25,836 nucleotides of DNA, from NCBI GenBank assembly GCA_041946675.1, contig JBHGAU010000039.1, forward strand, positions 1 through 25,836, written 5' to 3'. The position numbers were made by a program, and so were the translations under genes. The notes under the pieces were generated by a model. The model was given only the letters and a program-made list of their open reading frames with translations, was not told the origin of the DNA and made no database searches. How positions within the stretch are numbered: position 1 is the first letter of the stretch; each line of letters starts with the position of its first letter. This stretch comes from CAWBKV01 sp041946675 (GTDB taxonomy: Archaea; Halobacteriota; Methanosarcinia; Methanotrichales; Methanotrichaceae). Of this stretch, positions 21,381 through 25,836 are shown one piece after another.

Positions 21381-22247
21381 TCAAGAGGGCCACCGCCCTG
21401 CCAGAACCTTTATGACATCAGGTATGACCTGCTTTGCAACATGGATGCATGATCCTCCGCTGAGCACAAAGACAAGTCCTTTGTCCCCGACTGCATCCCT
21501 GATCAGTTTGGCCATCTCAGGATAGGCATCAAACGTCAGGTTGAAGCCTCCATAATCGTCTTGATGCGAGTCATGGCCGAATATGACAAAGGCCATCTGG
21601 AAGTCAAAATCCTTTGCAAGCTCAAGTGCGCTTTTAAGGGCGCTCAGGAATCGTTCGTTGCTCGCTCCGAATCCGAGGCCTATATCATAGTTGTTCTTCT
21701 CAGGATCGTGCTCCTCCCCTGTGCCGCTGTAAAAGTTTATATGAAATACATCGGGATCTTCTCCAAAGAAGTCGCGTGTGCCGTCGCCGAAATGAGGATC
21801 AACATCCACAATCAGAAAACGCGTTAAACCCAACTCTCTAAGCCTCAAGATCGTTATTGCTACATCGTTGAAGTAGCAGAATCCCCAGCAGCTTCCTCTG
21901 GATGCGTGATGCCCTGCAGTTCCTGTATACGCGAAGGCTGACTTGGCCTGGCCGGTGGATACGAGCTCAGCCGCCATGACAACGCTTCCCGCAGATAATA
22001 TGGCCACATCTCTGTAGGGATCTGTAGCCATATTATCCATATGTTCCTTGGTGTGTGCCTGCTCGACAAGCCTCAGTGGAGCATGGGAAGGCTTAAACAC
22101 TTGGATCTCCTCGCCATCAACTATGCCTGATTCCATCAGCGCTTCAAAGGAAGGCCTTATCCTCTCCTTGAGAACGCTGAATCCGTGCTTCCCAAAATCC
22201 TCGTGATATGTTATAGCGACCAACATGGCTTCTCTTTCCTTGTTCAT
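21381..22247 (-). CDS. histone deacetylase-superfamily protein lacking catalytic Tyr
   Basis: This 288-residue protein belongs to the HDAC/acetoin-utilisation/acetylpolyamine amidohydrolase superfamily. Visible motifs are GHHA (H113, H114, the charge-relay pair), GFCYFNDVAI, DVDPHFGDGT with zinc ligands D150 and H152, and GHDSHQDDYGG with zinc ligand D226. The position of the transition-state tyrosine (LEGGY in relatives) is LSGGSC, with Ser266. So metal binding should be intact but the usual deacetylase tyrosine is absent. This occurs in some subfamilies with weak or different activity. ATG 22247 is used; ATG 22226 (MLVAITYHED) fits the family start as well. It lies 6 nt after deoA. Confidence 0.88.
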   Translation of the reverse strand: MNKEREAMLVAITYHEDFGKHGFSVLKERIRPSFEALMESGIVDGEEIQVFKPSHAPLRLVEQAHTKEHMDNMATDPYRDVAILSAGSVVMAAELVSTGQAKSAFAYTGTAGHHASRGSCWGFCYFNDVAITILRLRELGLTRFLIVDVDPHFGDGTRDFFGEDPDVFHINFYSGTGEEHDPEKNNYDIGLGFGASNERFLSALKSALELAKDFDFQMAFVIFGHDSHQDDYGGFNLTFDAYPEMAKLIRDAVGDKGLVFVLSGGSCIHVAKQVIPDVIKVLAGRWPS

Positions 22248-22253
22248 CCTCGT

Positions 22254-23768
22254 TTATATCTCCGTGACCCTGGGATATCTCTCCAGAAGCATGCCCTCGA
22301 CGACGATCGGCATTTGCTTCTTGGCATCCTTCACGGCACTATCAAGCTCCCAGTCCGAGCTTGAGCAGATAGTTATGAGAGGCTCTCCCTTCTTGACCTG
22401 CTCTCCCATCTTCTTATGGATTATTACGCCCGCTTTCTTATCCGAGGGAGCACCAGCCATTCTGGCCAGCTCAACAAGCCTTTTGTTATAGAAGGCCACT
22501 ACATAACCGCTGGTAGGGGAAAGGATATCCTCACAGTGATCTCCGACCTGGATTTCCTCGCTCTTGACATTGGGGTTGCCGCCCTGTGCCTCGATTATCT
22601 CCATGAGCTTCTTGTGAGCCTTTCCGCTGGTCAATATCTCTTCAGCTGCCTTATAGCCGTCTCCTCTGCCTGCGACCCCGCCCATTTCAAGCAGTATTCC
22701 AGCCAGGGACAGACTTTTCTCCCTCAGGCTGTTAGGGCCTCCTTTATTCTCCAGAAGTGTAAGCGCTTCTTTGACCTCAAGTGCCGGGCCGATAGTCCTT
22801 CCCACAGGCGATCCACCGAAAGTCATCGCACATTCTACCCGGATGCCGAGCCTCTCCCCGAGATCTATGAGGTCTTTTGCAAGAGAACGTCCGGATTCAG
22901 GCGTCGGCAGCTTCGTGCCTGGCCCGACAGGCATATCCACAACAACGGCATCAGCTCCGACGGCACCCTTCTTGGCCATAATGGATGCGAGCATCTGGCT
23001 GTATGGATCGATAGAGAGGGCATACTCGGCCTTGATAAGCTTATCATCTGCCGGCGCAATATTTGTCGCGCCGCCCCAGGCTATGATTCCGCCAACGCGC
23101 TCGGTTATCTCCTTGATCTCATCTGCGCTGAATTCAACTGGTGCGAGTATTTCCATAAGATCCGCAGTTCCACCGGCACCTGTTATCGCACGCGAGCTGG
23201 TCTTTGGGATCATGAGCCCTGAAGCTGCAACAATTGGAACAACGAGCAAAGAAACCTTGTTTCCCGGGACACCGCCTATGCTGTGTTTATCCATGACAGG
23301 GTGAGTATCAAAGCGGATTCTGTTTCCCGTCTCAATCATTGCCTTCGTCAGCCATTCTGTCTCCTGTGAGTCCATTTTATAGATGTAGGAGGCAGTAATG
23401 TATGCGGAAAGCTCAATTTCGCTTAAATTATTGTCTACGATATCCTGAACGATCGACCTTATCTCTTCCTCATTCAGCTTCTGGTTATCCATCATCTTCT
23501 TTATATAACAGAGAGAGATGGGCTTAGGAGCAGGCAGGATATCGACGCTTTTTGCGTCTTTTAACTCCTTGAGGGGCTCTGTGAAAATGCCTATCTCCCC
23601 GGGTTTAACCATCTGGGTCGTCGTGTCCAGTATAGCCGTTATTGCGGCTCCCTTTGTCCTGACCCTTACGCGATCGCCGGCTATTAGTCCAAGCTCATTT
23701 GCGTCCTTTATATTGAGCATAACTTTATGCTGGCCGATCTCGATATCAAATGGGTGAACTTCCAACAT
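22254..23768 (-). CDS. deoA: AMP phosphorylase
   Basis: This is a 504-residue archaeal AMP phosphorylase of the thymidine phosphorylase superfamily, the length typical of the family. An N-terminal ~85-residue extension is the archaeal-type domain that assembles large oligomers. The helical and phosphate-binding core includes MDKHSIGGVPGNKVSLL, KTSSRAITGAGGTADLMEIL and DMPVGPGTKLPT, and the C-terminal domain starts near GDHCEDILSP. The enzyme converts AMP and phosphate to adenine and ribose 1,5-bisphosphate. In archaea this feeds the pentose-bisphosphate route through R15P isomerase and form III Rubisco; neither is in this window. It is the fourth gene of the run, 15 nt after the COG1665 gene. 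Confidence 0.95.
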   Translation of the reverse strand: MLEVHPFDIEIGQHKVMLNIKDANELGLIAGDRVRVRTKGAAITAILDTTTQMVKPGEIGIFTEPLKELKDAKSVDILPAPKPISLCYIKKMMDNQKLNEEEIRSIVQDIVDNNLSEIELSAYITASYIYKMDSQETEWLTKAMIETGNRIRFDTHPVMDKHSIGGVPGNKVSLLVVPIVAASGLMIPKTSSRAITGAGGTADLMEILAPVEFSADEIKEITERVGGIIAWGGATNIAPADDKLIKAEYALSIDPYSQMLASIMAKKGAVGADAVVVDMPVGPGTKLPTPESGRSLAKDLIDLGERLGIRVECAMTFGGSPVGRTIGPALEVKEALTLLENKGGPNSLREKSLSLAGILLEMGGVAGRGDGYKAAEEILTSGKAHKKLMEIIEAQGGNPNVKSEEIQVGDHCEDILSPTSGYVVAFYNKRLVELARMAGAPSDKKAGVIIHKKMGEQVKKGEPLITICSSSDWELDSAVKDAKKQMPIVVEGMLLERYPRVTEI

Positions 23769-23783
23769 TGGTAATGACCTCTT

Positions 23784-24713
23784 CTATCTTCCGCTCTCAA
23801 GCAATGTAAGCGATCTTATCCATTCCCCTTTTGCTTCACGTGTCGTTCCCACTACGAGTCTGCACCCGCTTTGGGTTTCCTCAACTATGCCCGAGGCTTC
23901 AATGGTTTCGCCGGGCAGAGCCTGGCCTGCATATGTGTGGGAATAGCAGAAGATCTCATTTATCTCACTGTGTTCCAGTTTGAATATGGCAGGGCTGTCG
24001 AAGGCGAACTCCGTATCAATAACCTCGGCTACGATCTTTCGCTTTCCTAATGTTCTGCCGCGCTCAGGAGCCGGTCCAATTTGGTCCCAATCTCGGGTGA
24101 AAAGCAGGTCGAAGTAGGTCCCATCTATCATTCCGCGGTTGCCCTTCCTCTTCTCATGAAGGACGAACTCTTCAAAGCTGATCTCAGGCTTCCTTTTGGC
24201 ATAGATCCGTCGCCACATCGCAGCATCAAGATCCTGGATTCGCCCATCCGACTTTGCTTGGGATAAAGCATCGCGGGCCCTCCACCATAGTGGACCGTAG
24301 ACAACAAAATCGATATCTGATGACTGGCTGTGTAGATCCAGAAGCATCGAGCCTGTGATCCCCATCTCCCGTAGCGGGATCCCATCATCGGCTAAAACAG
24401 TAGCTATTCTATTTACCCTTTGGTCTCGCTCCATAACTCTGCCAAGTCCTTCTACCGGAGTGTATAGCTGTTTTATGTCCTCAATAGGAACTACATGCAA
24501 ATCCCGGACATAATTCGGCCTGATTCTTCGGAGAAAAGCAAAAGCATCATCGAAATCCAGCTTTCTATATTTTATGCCATTAGCGATACGTTCTCCAGAA
24601 GGGTCGGGCACATACCGGAGCATTGATCTTACGCCATCGGCATGATGATAATCAGCAACGGCAAATGCCCAGTTATCCAATGTTACAAAGAAATCGCGGA
24701 TCCTGGCCCTCAT
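23784..24713 (-). CDS. predicted nucleotidyltransferase, COG1665 type
   Basis: The 309-residue protein is conserved in archaea and carries a minimal nucleotidyltransferase core: GSMLLDLHSQSSDIDFVVYG, with G121-S122 and acidic D133, D135. This is the pattern that binds NTP-Mg in the polymerase beta superfamily. A third acid is probably in FDLLFTRD or EVIDTEF later in the chain. The N-terminal ~80 residues are unique, and the C-terminal ~80 residues form a beta-rich domain (QALPGETIEASGIVEE). The substrate is unknown. ATG 24713 shares one base with the Sua5 stop (TAATG), so the two are translationally coupled, which hints at a job in tRNA or nucleotide metabolism. Confidence 0.8.
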   Translation of the reverse strand: MRARIRDFFVTLDNWAFAVADYHHADGVRSMLRYVPDPSGERIANGIKYRKLDFDDAFAFLRRIRPNYVRDLHVVPIEDIKQLYTPVEGLGRVMERDQRVNRIATVLADDGIPLREMGITGSMLLDLHSQSSDIDFVVYGPLWWRARDALSQAKSDGRIQDLDAAMWRRIYAKRKPEISFEEFVLHEKRKGNRGMIDGTYFDLLFTRDWDQIGPAPERGRTLGKRKIVAEVIDTEFAFDSPAIFKLEHSEINEIFCYSHTYAGQALPGETIEASGIVEETQSGCRLVVGTTREAKGEWIRSLTLLESGR

Positions 24714-25291
24714 TACAGCTCCGCAAGAACCATATTCACTTTATCTAAGCCCGCTCCTTCTCTGAGTATCTTTCTGTTTGCCAGGTCAAGAAGCGTCGAA
24801 GGAGATGCATATTTGCACTTTCCGCCGTCCAGAACTGCATCAACGCGGGCGACTATCTCCTTGGAAACCTCAGATACGGTTGTTGGAGACGGTGCCCCTG
24901 TTCTATTAGCGCTAGTAGAGGTTATAGGCCCAGCCCGATCTATTATCTTCAGCGCTATCTCGTGATCAGGGAACCTAATTCCTACCATGGATGACCCGGC
25001 GGTCAGAATATCAGGCACTATGCTTCTCTTCTTTAGAAGCACGGATACCGGTCCGGGAAGAAGCTTCTCCAAAATGGCAAGATCCTCTTTGCCTATCTCC
25101 GCAACCTTTTCAAGCATCTCGAAGCTGGAGATTGCCAGGAAGATAGGCTTTGTGAGAGGTCTTCTTTTGATCTGAAAGACTCTCATTATGGCCTGGTCGT
25201 CGAGCGCATTCGCTCCAAGTCCATAGATCGTCTCGGTTGGATAGACCACTACGCCGCCGCCGATGATTAATCGGCTCACATTTTCTGTCAT
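24713..25291 (-). CDS. Sua5/YrdC L-threonylcarbamoyladenylate synthase
   Basis: This 192-residue YrdC domain makes threonylcarbamoyl-AMP from threonine, bicarbonate and ATP, the first step of tRNA t6A37 modification. Motifs are PTETIYGLGANA (residues 18-29), the substrate-binding KRRPLTKPI (42-50), LLPGPVSVLL, MVGIRFPDH and the TSTSANRTG loop (~123-131). The length matches YrdC/TsaC-type proteins without the extra Sua5 C-terminal domain. The protein is cytoplasmic. ATG 25291 overlaps the stop of the aMBF1 gene by 4 nt (ATGA). Because it consumes bicarbonate it shares a substrate with the carbonic anhydrase elsewhere in the window, but no link is implied. Confidence 0.95.
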   Translation of the reverse strand: MTENVSRLIIGGGVVVYPTETIYGLGANALDDQAIMRVFQIKRRPLTKPIFLAISSFEMLEKVAEIGKEDLAILEKLLPGPVSVLLKKRSIVPDILTAGSSMVGIRFPDHEIALKIIDRAGPITSTSANRTGAPSPTTVSEVSKEIVARVDAVLDGGKCKYASPSTLLDLANRKILREGAGLDKVNMVLAEL

Positions 25292-25776
25292 TTTCGTTTG
25301 ATGTTGGCGATATCTCCTAGAGTCAGGCCTTTTGCTCCGCCCATAGATTTAATCCTTGCTTCGGATGCCTCGTCTGTGAGCTTTATCTTAAGCTCCTTTT
25401 CCAATTTCTTTCGAATATCGTCCTCTGGAGCGATCTCTTCACGCTCTATCTTCTTTATAAGCGCGGCCTTCTCCTTTATCCTCGCTCCAAGCTCTTCGGG
25501 TGTTAGGCCCTGGCTCTCTCGAGCATCTCTTATCTTCCGCCCATATTCCGGAATAATCTCAACCAAATCCTTGAAATGGTCGCGCGGTTTGGGCCGTCTG
25601 ACAGTAAATGCTCTCTCAGCCGGCACCATTCTCCTCGGAACAGGAGACCATTTGTCCTCGGGCTTTCCAAAGCGCGCACAGCTTTTGCAAACCTCCAGGG
25701 CAGATCCATCGATCACTATCCGATTGGGACTCCCTTGGATCTGTGCGCCGCATATTTCGCATTGTTTCTCGTTCAT
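25288..25776 (-). CDS. archaeal multiprotein bridging factor 1 (aMBF1)
   Basis: The 162-residue protein has the archaeal MBF1 layout. An N-terminal zinc ribbon has CEIC (C6, C9) and CKSC (C30, C33). A basic linker (RRMVPAERAFTVRRPKPRD) follows, then a Cro/XRE-type helix-turn-helix from about residue 76 (YGRKIRDARESQGLTPEELG, continuing to KLEKELKIKL), and a basic tail ending IKRK. MBF1 is a transcription or translation cofactor; archaeal versions are reported on ribosomal subunits. It is the first gene of the six-gene run. The ATG has no strong ribosome binding site and lies close to the predicted transcript start, so the mRNA may be nearly leaderless. Confidence 0.93.
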   Translation of the reverse strand: MNEKQCEICGAQIQGSPNRIVIDGSALEVCKSCARFGKPEDKWSPVPRRMVPAERAFTVRRPKPRDHFKDLVEIIPEYGRKIRDARESQGLTPEELGARIKEKAALIKKIEREEIAPEDDIRKKLEKELKIKLTDEASEARIKSMGGAKGLTLGDIANIKRK

Positions 25777-25785
25777 TTCGGAAAC

Positions 25786-25810
25786 CTTTATAGGGGTCGG
25801 AGTTTAATAA
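25786..25810. promoter_or_regulatory. divergent promoter region upstream of aMBF1
   Basis: On minus, TTATTAAA (25803-25810) is a TATA box ~30 nt before ATG 25776, giving an almost leaderless transcript. On plus, CTTTATAG (25786-25793) lies ~36 nt before an ATG at 25822. The two boxes are back to back, as in a divergent promoter. Confidence 0.45.
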
Positions 25811-25821
25811 TCTTTGTAGAT

Positions 25822-25836
25822 ATGGACAGCGGAGAT
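25822..25836 (+). CDS. possible start of a divergent gene, cut by window end
   Basis: ATG 25822 opens a frame (MDSGD) that runs off the window. A plus-strand TATA-like box is 36 nt upstream. With five codons nothing can be said about the product. Confidence 0.25.

Noticed and set aside
22416..23222. 268-codon plus-strand frame opposite AMP phosphorylase
   Set aside because: AMP phosphorylase on the minus strand is complete and conserved; the plus frame has low-complexity, Cys/Arg-rich shadow composition.

Overview
The window looks like chromosome of a methanogenic archaeon of the order Methanosarcinales, most likely a Methanothrix (Methanosaeta) relative. The reasons are archaeal TATA-type promoters with short or absent leaders, a DUF1699 protein, an archaeal multiprotein bridging factor, an archaeal AMP phosphorylase, a ferredoxin:disulfide reductase with a rubredoxin tail, a PAC2 protein, and many secreted TPR proteins rich in N-glycosylation sequons. 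The genus is inferred from gene content only.

Layout. (1) 1-6383, plus strand: four secreted or surface-type TPR genes, one unrelated secreted protein, at least one decayed TPR copy, and possible remnants of another TPR copy and of a tyrosine integrase. Two TPR genes share a nearly identical promoter followed at fixed spacing by a palindrome. A 7-bp tandem repeat starts in the stop codon of the secreted-protein gene. (2) 6645-8649, minus: DUF1699 protein and a dihydrolipoamide-dehydrogenase-like flavoprotein. (3) 8798-10610: tiny genes, namely two YHS metal-site proteins, three disordered polypeptides and a coiled-coil protein, several below usual gene-calling size. (4) 10758-11554, minus: a glutaredoxin-like protein overlapping a ferredoxin:disulfide reductase with rubredoxin domain. 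(5) 11650-12794: a solitary IS200/IS605-type TnpB with its right-end hairpin. (6) 12939-17772, minus: tandem 2TM proteins, a CNNM/CorC-type membrane protein, an exported beta-carbonic anhydrase that seems to start at ATA, and a CbiQ/CbiO ECF pair with a His-rich ATPase tail. (7) 18099-19625, plus: two secreted paralogues. (8) 19851-20507, plus: PAC2 protein, probably leaderless. (9) 20530-25776, minus: a tight six-gene run read as aMBF1, Sua5, COG1665 nucleotidyltransferase, AMP phosphorylase, HDAC-like protein, DUF89 protein.

How the parts fit. The last block is a housekeeping operon (transcription cofactor, tRNA t6A modification, nucleotide salvage and damage-control enzymes) with 1-4 nt overlaps or very short gaps. 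The redox pair fits ferredoxin-driven disulfide reduction. The metal ECF pair lacks its CbiM/NikM partner here. The most original signals are the shared TPR promoter-palindrome module, the ATA start of the carbonic anhydrase, the cluster of YHS and disordered mini-genes, and the HDAC-like protein lacking the catalytic tyrosine. I saw no CRISPR array, rRNA or tRNA.
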